From Flavobacterium sp. UBA6135 (GTDB lineage: Bacteria; Bacteroidota; Bacteroidia; Flavobacteriales; Flavobacteriaceae), in NCBI RefSeq assembly GCF_002428305.1, contig NZ_DIVJ01000004.1, forward strand, positions 1 to 55,529: DNA of 55,529 bases. The letters run 5' to 3'. Made by a program: the position numbers and the translations under genes. This document shows, one piece after another, positions 17,113 to 24,883 of this stretch; the stretch's first letter is position 1, and each line of letters opens with the position of its first letter. The notes under the pieces are model-generated. The model had not been told where the DNA came from, did no database searches, and saw nothing but the letters and a program-made list of their open reading frames with translations.

Positions 17113-17133
17113 TTAATAGCAAATTTTAGAATT

Positions 17134-17607
17134 ATGTCTAAATTTAAAAAGAAAAAAGGATCAGGAACACCCGGAATATCAACCGCATCATTACCGGATA
17201 TCGTATTCATGTTGTTGTTCTTTTTTATGGTAGCTACAGTAATGCGTGATAATGATTTATTATTGCAAAATGTTTTGCCAAAAGCAGATCAGGTTACTAA
17301 ATTGGAAAAGAAAGACCGCGTAATGTTTATTTATGCCGGAAAGCCACATGAGCGTTATCAATCTCGATTTGGTTCCGGGGACAAGATACAGTTGAATGAT
17401 AGACTTTCTGAAGTAAGTGATATTCGTAACTTCGTTTTGGCCGAAAGAGCATCAAGAAATCCTGAATTAGAAAAAGTTTTAACGACAGCTTTAAAAGTAG
17501 ATAAGGATACTAAGATGGGAATTATTGGAGATGTTAAGCAAGAATTGCGTAAAATTGAACAATATAAAGTAAACTACACAACTCAAAAAGGAAGTGTATT
17601 AGAATAG
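17134..17607 (+). CDS. exbD: ExbD/TolR family protein, second copy
   Basis: A 157-residue ExbD with the membrane helix near residues 18-38 (SLPDIVFMLLFFFMVATV), again with the conserved aspartate, and a periplasmic domain with no long insertion. It follows the first copy by 21 bases. Paired, diverged ExbD paralogues behind one ExbB are common in Bacteroidota and may form a heteromeric motor. A terminator closes the operon 23 bases after the stop. Confidence 0.93.
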   Translation: MSKFKKKKGSGTPGISTASLPDIVFMLLFFFMVATVMRDNDLLLQNVLPKADQVTKLEKKDRVMFIYAGKPHERYQSRFGSGDKIQLNDRLSEVSDIRNFVLAERASRNPELEKVLTTALKVDKDTKMGIIGDVKQELRKIEQYKVNYTTQKGSVLE

Positions 17608-17630
17608 TCTAAACTTTAATAAATAGAATG

Positions 17631-17660
17631 AAGGTAATCCGTTTTGGGTTACCTTTTTTT
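17631..17660 (+). terminator. Intrinsic terminator of the exbB-exbD operon
   Basis: AAGGTAATCC, loop, GGGTTACCTT and a run of seven T. The only in-frame ATG further upstream for the next gene (17628) lies at its edge, which argues for the later start at 17688. Confidence 0.85.
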
Positions 17661-17687
17661 GTATTTTTATCCTTTCAAAAGTCTATA

Positions 17688-18371
17688 ATGCGTTTTTTAT
17701 TTTTTTTCTTATTCTTTCTTCAATGTCAAAGTATCTTGGCTCAACAAGACACTATTCCTGTTGTAAAAATTGATTCCTTATATAGAGAAGACCATTTTTA
17801 TTTAGGGGTTACTTATAATTCGTTGCAGAATAAACCGGATGGTGTTTCTCAAAAATCATTTTCTCCCGGATTCAGTTTTGGCTATTTGAGGGATATTCCT
17901 TTGAATAAGAGCAGAACTTTTGCAATTGCACCCGGAATTGGTTTTGCTTATTTGGGTTATAAGAAAAATTTAGTAGCAGAAGAAATCAATGATGTGATTG
18001 TTTATGATGTAGAAGGCTCTTTTAAAACAAATTTGTTTTCGCAATATTTTATTGAAGCTCCAATTGAAATTAGATGGCGAACTTCAACTCCGGAAAGTCA
18101 TCGATTTTTTAGAATTTATACCGGATTTAAAGTGGGATATTTATTGTATGACACCGCAAAGTTTGAAATTGATGGACAATCTAAAAGAATTACAAATAAT
18201 AAAGATTTGACACAATTCAGTTATGGAACCTATATGGCGATTGGGTATAATACGATTAATTTTTATATCTATTATGGCCTAAATCCAATTTTTAAGTCTA
18301 ATGCCAAGCTCAATGATAAAACTATCGAATTGAAAACAATAAATATTGGATTGCAATTTTATATTTTATAG
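17688..18371 (+). CDS. Outer-membrane beta-barrel protein, PorT-like
   Basis: A 227-residue protein beginning MRFLFFFLFFLQCQSILAQQ, a clear signal peptide cut after the Ala before QQ. The mature part alternates polar and aromatic residues as in a small outer-membrane barrel (HFYLGVTYNS, FSPGFSFGYL, IGFAYLGY, FFRIYTGFKVGYLL) and ends in a barrel-closing strand finishing with an aliphatic residue. It resembles the PorT/outer-membrane barrel families of Bacteroidota; whether it is the T9SS protein PorT is not certain. Starting at 17628 would put the start codon in the terminator and hide the signal peptide. It overlaps the next gene tail to tail by six bases. Confidence 0.8.
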   Translation: MRFLFFFLFFLQCQSILAQQDTIPVVKIDSLYREDHFYLGVTYNSLQNKPDGVSQKSFSPGFSFGYLRDIPLNKSRTFAIAPGIGFAYLGYKKNLVAEEINDVIVYDVEGSFKTNLFSQYFIEAPIEIRWRTSTPESHRFFRIYTGFKVGYLLYDTAKFEIDGQSKRITNNKDLTQFSYGTYMAIGYNTINFYIYYGLNPIFKSNAKLNDKTIELKTINIGLQFYIL

Positions 18372-18980
18372 CCAAAAATAAAACAGTACAATTTGTGGAA
18401 TACTTCCTGCTAGAAATCCTAAAACAATTTCATTAGAATTGTGTGCATTCATCACTAAACGCGAACTGGCAACCATGCCAATCATGACAATAAAAAAACT
18501 GATTGTATAAAGTAAATCAACTTCAAAGGCTAAACTAAGGCCAATGATAAAACAAGTTAAAGCACTTATTCCGATTAAATGAATGCTGATTTTTTTATCA
18601 AAATACAAAAAGAATAACGCAAGCAATGAGCTAATTATTCCTCCTAAAAAAAAGAAAAATAATTCAGGAACCTTATCATAAGTGATGCTTTTAAGAATTA
18701 AAATTAAAAGCAAAGTAGCGTTTAAAAGTAAAGGTGTTTTTCGTTGCGATTTATTTTCAACCATAATCGAATCAATCTTTCCGATTGAAAGCAACAAGAA
18801 GAATATGGAAAGCGGCAGCAATAACGTTAATAGAATAACTTGAATGGAATAGAGGAAAATCTCTTGCCATACATAGAATTGTGAGGTGATACTAAAATAA
18901 AAAGCAGTAGCAAAAAAGGCCGTAAATAACGGGTGAAAAATATATGAAAACAGGGGTAGTATTTTTTTAAAAACAACCAC
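18366..18980 (-). CDS. Integral membrane protein, PAP2-like
   Basis: A 204-residue protein with about six transmembrane segments. The C-terminal ASSRLVMNAHNSNEIVLGFLAG block resembles the second and third motifs of PAP2 phosphatases (an SR and a histidine), but the first phosphatase motif (KX6RP) is not evident, so enzymatic activity is doubtful. Its ATG directly follows the rpoN stop codon, so it is translated from the rpoN mRNA. The link with sigma-54 is unexplained. Confidence 0.75.
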   Translation of the reverse strand: MVVFKKILPLFSYIFHPLFTAFFATAFYFSITSQFYVWQEIFLYSIQVILLTLLLPLSIFFLLLSIGKIDSIMVENKSQRKTPLLLNATLLLILILKSITYDKVPELFFFFLGGIISSLLALFFLYFDKKISIHLIGISALTCFIIGLSLAFEVDLLYTISFFIVMIGMVASSRLVMNAHNSNEIVLGFLAGSIPQIVLFYFWL

Positions 18981-20444
18981 TTATATTTTTTTACGCATTC
19001 GGGCTACCGGAATGTCAAGTTGTTCACGGTATTTTGCAATAGTTCTTCTTGCAATCGGATAGCCTTTTTCTTTTAAAATCTCTGCTAACTGATCATCAGG
19101 TAATGGTTTTCTTTTATCTTCTTCCTCAATTACATTTTGAAGAATTTTTTTAATCTCTAACGTTGAAACATCTTCACCTTGATCATTTTTCATGGCTTCT
19201 GAGAAAAATTCTTTAATCAGTTTTGTGCCATAAGGCGTATCAACATATTTGCTGTTTGCAACCCGGGAAACCGTAGAAATATCTAAACCAATCAAATCGG
19301 CAATATCCTTAAGAATCATTGGCTTTAGCTTTGTTTCATCACCTTCAAGGAAGTATTCTTCCTGATAATGCATGATGGCATTCATGGTGACATAAAGCGT
19401 TTCCTGACGTTGTCGGATAGCATCAATAAACCATTTTGCGGAATCAAGCTTTTGTTTAATAAACTGAACGGCTTCTTTTTGTGCATTTGATTTCTCACGA
19501 GAATCTTTATAACCTTGAAGCATTTCCTGATAATCTTTAGACACATGAAGTTCGGGAGCATTTCTTCCATTTAATGAAAGTTCAAGCTCACCTTCATTGA
19601 TTCGAATGGTAAAATCAGGCACAACATGTTCTATAATTTTATTATTTCCCGTAAAAGCACTACCCGGTTTTGGATTGAGCTTTTCAATTTCTTCAATGGT
19701 TTTCTTTAATAATTCTTTTGATATACTATATTTTTGAAGCAATTTGTCATAGTGTTTTTTGGTAAATGCTTCAAATTGATTCTCAATAATATCTATAGCT
19801 AACGTGATTGATTCTGTTGGAGTTTTGTGTTTCAATTGCAAGAGCAGGCATTCTTGTAAATCTCTTGCTCCAACTCCTGCAGGTTCCAACTCGTGAATGA
19901 TGTGTAGCACACGTTCAACGTTGGCTTCGTCGGTATAAATACCTTGTGTAAAAGCCAAGTCATCAACAATGTCTTGATAGGATCTTCGAATGTAACCCAT
20001 GTCATCAATACTTCCTACTAAGAATTCAGCAATATCTTTATCATCATCCGATAAGATAAATGTGTTGAGTTGGTTTATTAAATCCTGATGAAAGGTAACC
20101 GGAGCAGCAAACGGCATTTCTCTATCGTCATCATCATCACTATAGTTGTTAGATTGTAATTTGTATTCGGGTGTTTCGTCGTTGCTTAAGTATTCATCAA
20201 TATTAATGTCTTCGGCATCAATACGGTCAAATTCATCTTCTTCATAATCGTCAAATTCATCTTTTTCGTAATCGTCTTCCAAATCACCTTCTTCTTTTCC
20301 GCCTTCTAAAGCCGGATTTTCATTCATTTCTTCCTTGAGACGCTGTTCAAATGCCTGCGTTGGCAATTGAATTAACTTCATCAACTGGATTTGTTGAGGA
20401 GATAATTTTTGAGATAATTTGAATTGTAGATTTTGTTTTAACAT
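18981..20444 (-). CDS. rpoN: RNA polymerase sigma-54 factor
   Basis: A 487-residue protein. Residues 1-50 are the Gln/Leu-rich region I (LSPQQIQLMKLIQLPTQAF) that blocks melting until an enhancer-binding ATPase acts. Residues ~50-115 are an unusually acidic region II (long Asp/Glu/Tyr runs). The core-binding domain follows, then the DNA-binding part with LDISTVSRVANSKYV and the RpoN box (ARRTIAKYREQL) near 465-475, which reads the -24 element. All regions look intact. It lies downstream of asnS, from which it is separated by a long inverted repeat. Confidence 0.97.
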   Translation of the reverse strand: MLKQNLQFKLSQKLSPQQIQLMKLIQLPTQAFEQRLKEEMNENPALEGGKEEGDLEDDYEKDEFDDYEEDEFDRIDAEDINIDEYLSNDETPEYKLQSNNYSDDDDDREMPFAAPVTFHQDLINQLNTFILSDDDKDIAEFLVGSIDDMGYIRRSYQDIVDDLAFTQGIYTDEANVERVLHIIHELEPAGVGARDLQECLLLQLKHKTPTESITLAIDIIENQFEAFTKKHYDKLLQKYSISKELLKKTIEEIEKLNPKPGSAFTGNNKIIEHVVPDFTIRINEGELELSLNGRNAPELHVSKDYQEMLQGYKDSREKSNAQKEAVQFIKQKLDSAKWFIDAIRQRQETLYVTMNAIMHYQEEYFLEGDETKLKPMILKDIADLIGLDISTVSRVANSKYVDTPYGTKLIKEFFSEAMKNDQGEDVSTLEIKKILQNVIEEEDKRKPLPDDQLAEILKEKGYPIARRTIAKYREQLDIPVARMRKKI

Positions 20445-20477
20445 TGTTTAATTTTTTGTTTAAAAGTTTAAGGTTTC

Positions 20478-20515
20478 AAGTTTCAAGTTGTTGAACTTAC
20501 AACAACTTGAAACTT
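20478..20515. repeat. 16-bp perfect inverted repeat between asnS and rpoN
   Basis: AAGTTTCAAGTTGTTG and CAACAACTTGAAACTT face each other around a six-base loop. Flanking copies of the same word (GTTTCAAG at 20473-20480, AACTTGAAAC at 20517-20526) extend the repeat. It follows the asnS stop and could end that transcript, but no real T run follows on the minus strand. The word structure resembles other spacers in this window. Confidence 0.75.
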
Positions 20516-20531
20516 TAAACTTGAAACAAAT

Positions 20532-21968
20532 TTAGAACTCAGCATTTTGCGGTGTTCTTGGAAACGGAATTACATCTCTAATGTTTGTCATTCCGGTCAC
20601 AAACAATACCAAACGTTCAAAGCCTAATCCGAAACCGGAATGCACTGCGGTTCCGAATTTTCGTGTATCTAAATACCACCATAATTCTTCTTCATCAATG
20701 CCAAGAGCTTTCATTTTTTCAACTAAAACATCATAACGTTCTTCTCTTTGCGATCCTCCAACAATTTCACCAATTCCGGGGAATAAAATATCCATGGCTC
20801 GAACTGTTTTTCCATCTTCATTTAAACGCATGTAAAATGCTTTTATTTTTGCCGGGTAATCAAATAATATTACGGGACATTTGAAGTGCTTTTCAACTAA
20901 AAAGCGTTCGTGTTCACTTTGTAAATCAGCCCCCCATTCGTCAATTAAATATTGGAATTTTTTGTTTTTATTGGGTTTAGAATTACGTAAAATATCTATA
21001 GCTTCTGTGTAAGTTACTCTTTTAAAATTGTTTTCCATAACGAAATTCAATTTTTCCATTAAACTCATTTCACTTCGTTCATTTTGAGGCTTTGATTTTT
21101 CTTCTTCTAACAATCGTGTTTCTAAGAATTTTAAATCGTCAGCACATTTGTCAACCGTATATTTTATAACATATTTTATAAAATCTTCTGCCAAATCCAT
21201 GTTGGCATCCAAATCATTGAAGGCAACTTCCGGTTCAATCATCCAAAATTCGGCCAAATGACGCGATGTATTTGAATTTTCTGCTCTAAATGTTGGGCCA
21301 AAAGTATAGACTTGACCTAATGCCATGGCATAGGTTTCTGCTTCTAATTGTCCGGAAACAGTGAGGTTTGTTTCTTTTCCAAAAAAATCTTCTTTATAAT
21401 TTACTTTTCCTTCTTCAGTTCGCGGTGTTTTGTCAAATGACAAAGCGGTTACTTTAAACATTTCACCGGCACCTTCGGCATCAGAACCTGTAATTATCGG
21501 CGTATTTACATAGAAAAAGCCTCTTTCTTGAAAATACTGATGTACTGCAAATGATAAAGTAGAACGCACTCTCATGATAGCTCCAAATGCATTGGTCCTA
21601 ACCCGAAGATGGGCATTTTCTCTTAGAAATTCTAAAGAATGTTTCTTGGGCTGCATCGGATACTTTTCAGCATCAGAATCGCCTAGAATTTCCAATTGAA
21701 GCACTTGTACTTCATATTTCTGACCGGCACCTTTGCTTTCTACTAAATTTCCGCTGATAGATAATGCGGCTCCGGTTGTTATTCTTTTTAATACAGTTTC
21801 CGATGTGTTTTCAAAATCAACAACACATTGAATATTGTGAATGGAAGAACCATCATTTAAAGCAATAAATTGATTGTTTCTAAATGTTCTTACCCAACCT
21901 TTAACAGTAATATCGTTAAGAGTAGTGGTGGCGTTTAAAAGGTCTTTTACTTTTTTGTTGTTTTTCAT
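20532..21968 (-). CDS. asnS: Asparaginyl-tRNA synthetase
   Basis: A 478-residue class II synthetase from ATG 21968 (ATG 21974 is also possible). The N-terminal OB fold (VKGWVRTFRNNQFIALNDGS) binds the anticodon. The catalytic domain has motif 2 around FRAENSNTSRHLAEFWMIEPE and motif 3 GFGLGFERLVLFVTG near the C-terminus. The AsnRS rather than AspRS assignment follows from overall sequence. The frame stays open to TTG 21992, but that TTG belongs to the -7 promoter box at 21990-21997, so the true start must be downstream. Confidence 0.96.
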   Translation of the reverse strand: MKNNKKVKDLLNATTTLNDITVKGWVRTFRNNQFIALNDGSSIHNIQCVVDFENTSETVLKRITTGAALSISGNLVESKGAGQKYEVQVLQLEILGDSDAEKYPMQPKKHSLEFLRENAHLRVRTNAFGAIMRVRSTLSFAVHQYFQERGFFYVNTPIITGSDAEGAGEMFKVTALSFDKTPRTEEGKVNYKEDFFGKETNLTVSGQLEAETYAMALGQVYTFGPTFRAENSNTSRHLAEFWMIEPEVAFNDLDANMDLAEDFIKYVIKYTVDKCADDLKFLETRLLEEEKSKPQNERSEMSLMEKLNFVMENNFKRVTYTEAIDILRNSKPNKNKKFQYLIDEWGADLQSEHERFLVEKHFKCPVILFDYPAKIKAFYMRLNEDGKTVRAMDILFPGIGEIVGGSQREERYDVLVEKMKALGIDEEELWWYLDTRKFGTAVHSGFGLGFERLVLFVTGMTNIRDVIPFPRTPQNAEF

Positions 21969-21989
21969 TTTCATTACTTTTTCAGTATA

Positions 21990-21997
21990 CAAATATA
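21990..21997 (-). promoter_or_regulatory. -7 promoter box of asnS
   Basis: TATATTTG on the minus strand. Transcription should begin near 21984, leaving a leader of about 10-16 bases before the ATG. Confidence 0.6.
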
Positions 21998-22012
21998 ATT
22001 GAATGTATTTTT

Positions 22013-24424
22013 TTATTTATCATTTAATTCGTTTTCAATAGTATCTTCAGCAAGAATATCAATTTTTGGTTCAATAAATGCTTGTTCGTTTGCAATAGTT
22101 TTTTCTAACGAAAGTAATAAAGCGGGTAATAATAATAAATTAGATAGCATGGCAAATAATAATGTTGCAGAAACCAATCCACCTAATGCTACCGTGCCAC
22201 CAAAACTGGAAATCATAAACACAGAAAATCCAAAAAATAACACGATAGAGGTGTAGAACATACTTACACCTGTTTCGCGAAGTGCATTAAAAACCGATTT
22301 GCGAATTTTCCAATTGTTAGCTTTCAGTTCCTGTCTGTATTTTGCCAAGAAATGAATGGTGTCATCAACAGAAATTCCAAAAGCAATACTAAATACCAAG
22401 ATGGTTGATGGTTTTATGGGAACTCCCAAATAACCCATCATTCCGGCGGTTATTAGTAACGGTAAAATATTTGGCAACAAAGAAACCAAAATCATCTTAA
22501 ATGATCGGAACAGATAGGCCATAAACAACGATATCAAAAAGATAGCAAACAAAAGCGACAAAATTAGGTTGTCAACCAAATAGGAGGTTCCTTTTTGAAA
22601 AACCAAAGCTTTACCGGTTAGGGTTACTTTATATTGATCTGGCGGAAATACTTTGTTGATTTTGTCCCACAATTTTTCTTCAATTTTCACCATTTTATCA
22701 GTGCCGATATCTTTCATGAAAGTAGTAATTCGGGCATATTGTCCGGTACTATCCACATAACTTTTCATTAGATTTTCTTTGCCGCCTTTGGTTGCATTTT
22801 TTGCATAAGTCATGATAAATCCTTGTTCTTGAGCCGTTGGAAGCTCATAATATTCCGGATTGTTATTATAGTACGTTTGCTTTGAATATTTAACCAAATT
22901 AACAATAGAAGAAGGAGCAGACAATTCAGGAATTTCACTAATCGTCTCTTGAAGTTCATCCATTTTTCTTAAGGTTGAAAGCTTCATTACACCTTTTTTT
23001 CTTTTTGTGTCAATCATGATTTCCAGAGGCATAACCCCATCAAATTCATTTTCAAAAAATACAATGTCTCTAAAGAAATCGGTTTTCTTGGGCATGTCTT
23101 CAATTAAACTCCCGGAAATTCTGATTTGATAAATACCAATAATACTTGCCACTAAAAGCACTACTACTGAGATGTAAATTGAAATGCTTTTTTCTTTTAC
23201 CGTTTTTTCAATCCAATTTACAAAAGTTTTTGTGTAAGTTTTATTTAAATGTTTCAAGTGCTTTTCTTTTGGCAACGGCATGAAACTGTAAATGATCGGA
23301 ATCACCAGCAAACACAAAATGAAAAGCAATACAATGTTTAACGAAGCTACAATACCAAATTCTGTTAGAAGTTCACTGTCGGTAATGATGAATGTTGCAA
23401 ATCCTGCTGCCGTTGTAAGGTTGGTCATCAAAGTTGCATTTCCTACTTTTGAAATGACCCGCTGCAATGATTTTGCCTGATTACCATGGTTTTTGATTTC
23501 CTGTTGGTATTTGTTGATTAAAAAAATACAGTTCGGAATTCCAATTACAATAATTAACGGAGGAATAATTGCGGTAAGAACAGTAATTTCAAAACCGAGT
23601 AATCCTAAGGTTCCAAAAGCCCACATTACGCCGATAATTACCACACACATTGAAATAAAAGTGGCTCTGTAACTTCTAAAAAAGAAGAAGAAAATTATAG
23701 AAGTAATCAATAATGCAGCAAGAACAAAAAGACCAATTTCATCAATAATGTTTTGAGAATTTAAAGTTCTGATGTACGGCATGCCCGAAACTCTTAGGTC
23801 AATTCCGGTTTTTTCTTCGAATAATTTTATTTCGGGAATTAATACATCGTCAATAAATTTTTTGCGTGCGTGTGTATTTACAATCTCTTTATCTATATAT
23901 ATTGCCGAACGAATAGTTCCTGTTTTTTTATTGTAAAGTAAGTTTTCATAAAAAACCAAATTTTCAAATAGTTCTTTCTCAATTTGAGCTAGATAAGAGT
24001 TGTTTTTCTCTTTTTTTGGATCAAAAAGAGGCACCATTTCAAAGGTTTCGTCTTCTTGGTTTTTTTGAAGTTTTTGCAATGATTCAACGGAAACTACAAA
24101 TTCAACAGCTTTGTCTGTTTTGAGTGTTTCCATCATTTTGGTCCAAGCATCAAATGATTTAGATGTAAAAAAAGTGGTATCTTGAATGCCAATTATAATC
24201 AAATTTCCTTCTTCGCCAAATTTATCTAAAAAGTGGTTGTATTCTTCATTAACCTCATGATGGTCAGGAAGTAAATTAGCTTCAGTATAAGTAAAACGCA
24301 TGTTCTTCCACTGTATCGCCATGAATACTGTGAAAAGTGCAATCAGTGAAAGAATAAAGATTCTGTTTCTTAAAATAATTCTGGCAATTGCTTCCCAAAA
24401 CCCTACGCTAAACCATTTAGCCAT
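22013..24424 (-). CDS. RND/MMPL-family exporter
   Basis: An 803-residue protein with the duplicated RND layout: a first helix near 18-38, a long periplasmic loop, five clustered helices at about 225-380, then the same plan again in the second half (helix near 418-438, loop, helices from about 620 to 775). The sterol-sensing-like segment SIAFGISVDDTIHFLAKYRQE in the second half contains the paired aspartates used for proton coupling. No membrane-fusion or TolC-type gene is adjacent, so this is more like the stand-alone MMPL/HpnN lipid exporters than a drug efflux pump. The substrate is unknown. Confidence 0.9.
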   Translation of the reverse strand: MAKWFSVGFWEAIARIILRNRIFILSLIALFTVFMAIQWKNMRFTYTEANLLPDHHEVNEEYNHFLDKFGEEGNLIIIGIQDTTFFTSKSFDAWTKMMETLKTDKAVEFVVSVESLQKLQKNQEDETFEMVPLFDPKKEKNNSYLAQIEKELFENLVFYENLLYNKKTGTIRSAIYIDKEIVNTHARKKFIDDVLIPEIKLFEEKTGIDLRVSGMPYIRTLNSQNIIDEIGLFVLAALLITSIIFFFFFRSYRATFISMCVVIIGVMWAFGTLGLLGFEITVLTAIIPPLIIVIGIPNCIFLINKYQQEIKNHGNQAKSLQRVISKVGNATLMTNLTTAAGFATFIITDSELLTEFGIVASLNIVLLFILCLLVIPIIYSFMPLPKEKHLKHLNKTYTKTFVNWIEKTVKEKSISIYISVVVLLVASIIGIYQIRISGSLIEDMPKKTDFFRDIVFFENEFDGVMPLEIMIDTKRKKGVMKLSTLRKMDELQETISEIPELSAPSSIVNLVKYSKQTYYNNNPEYYELPTAQEQGFIMTYAKNATKGGKENLMKSYVDSTGQYARITTFMKDIGTDKMVKIEEKLWDKINKVFPPDQYKVTLTGKALVFQKGTSYLVDNLILSLLFAIFLISLFMAYLFRSFKMILVSLLPNILPLLITAGMMGYLGVPIKPSTILVFSIAFGISVDDTIHFLAKYRQELKANNWKIRKSVFNALRETGVSMFYTSIVLFFGFSVFMISSFGGTVALGGLVSATLLFAMLSNLLLLPALLLSLEKTIANEQAFIEPKIDILAEDTIENELNDK

Positions 24425-24443
24425 ACTACTTTTTTAATGGTTG

Positions 24444-24451
24444 CAAAGGTA
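24444..24451 (-). promoter_or_regulatory. -7 promoter box of the RND exporter gene
   Basis: TACCTTTG on the minus strand, 19 bases before the ATG at 24424. Confidence 0.55.
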
Positions 24452-24523
24452 AGCATTTATGCTAAAAAACTTAAGTTGACAAAGTAATATTATGGTAATT
24501 TAGTTACCTATGAAATCATGTTT

Positions 24524-24531
24524 TATCTTTG
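24524..24531 (+). promoter_or_regulatory. -7 promoter box of the SMR exporter gene
   Basis: TATCTTTG, 23 bases before the ATG at 24555. A small palindrome (GGTAA, five bases, TTACC at 24494-24508) lies just upstream and could be an operator. I see no guanidine riboswitch in the 130-base divergent spacer. Confidence 0.5.
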
Positions 24532-24554
24532 CTTCATCTATAAATTAAAAAATC

Positions 24555-24881
24555 ATGAATTGGATAGTTTTGATAATCGCCGGACTTTTTGAAGTAGGCT
24601 TTGCATTTTGTTTGGGAAAAGCAAAAGAGTCTACTGGTTCCACTTCACTTTTTTGGATGATTGGTTTTTTTATTAGCTTAACAATCAGCATGTTTTTGTT
24701 GTATAAAGCTGTGCAGACGTTACCTATCGGGACGGCCTATGCTGTTTGGACTGGCATTGGAGCAGTGGGAACAGTATTAGTTGGGATTTTTATTTTTAAA
24801 GAACCGGCTGAATTTTGGCGAGTGTTTTTTATCACCACTTTAATCGCCTCTATTGTTGGGTTAAAATTAGTTTCAAACTAA
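24555..24881 (+). CDS. sugE: Small multidrug resistance family exporter, SugE/Gdx type
   Basis: A 108-residue protein with four transmembrane helices, the exact SMR size. Glu13, the proton- and substrate-coupling glutamate of the family, is in helix 1 (AGLFEVGFAF). The block LPIGTAYAVWTGIGAVGTVLVG matches the SugE/Gdx branch (guanidinium exporters) better than the EmrE drug-export branch. It should work as an antiparallel dimer in the inner membrane. A single gene suggests a homodimer. No guanidine riboswitch or urea-carboxylase genes are nearby to confirm the substrate. Confidence 0.9.
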   Translation: MNWIVLIIAGLFEVGFAFCLGKAKESTGSTSLFWMIGFFISLTISMFLLYKAVQTLPIGTAYAVWTGIGAVGTVLVGIFIFKEPAEFWRVFFITTLIASIVGLKLVSN

Positions 24882-24883
24882 AA

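Noticed and set aside
17628..17687. Earlier start for the outer-membrane barrel gene
   Set aside because: The ATG at 17628 lies directly before and translates through the exbD terminator, and it would bury the signal peptide that begins at 17688.
18366..18980. Active PAP2 phosphatase next to rpoN
   Set aside because: Only the later motif region looks PAP2-like; the first KX6RP motif is not visible, so the enzymatic claim was dropped in favour of a membrane protein.
24425..24554. Guanidine riboswitch upstream of the SugE/Gdx-type gene
   Set aside because: The 130-base divergent spacer is AT-rich, with only a five-base-pair palindrome and two promoter boxes. Nothing resembles the conserved motifs of the guanidine riboswitch classes.
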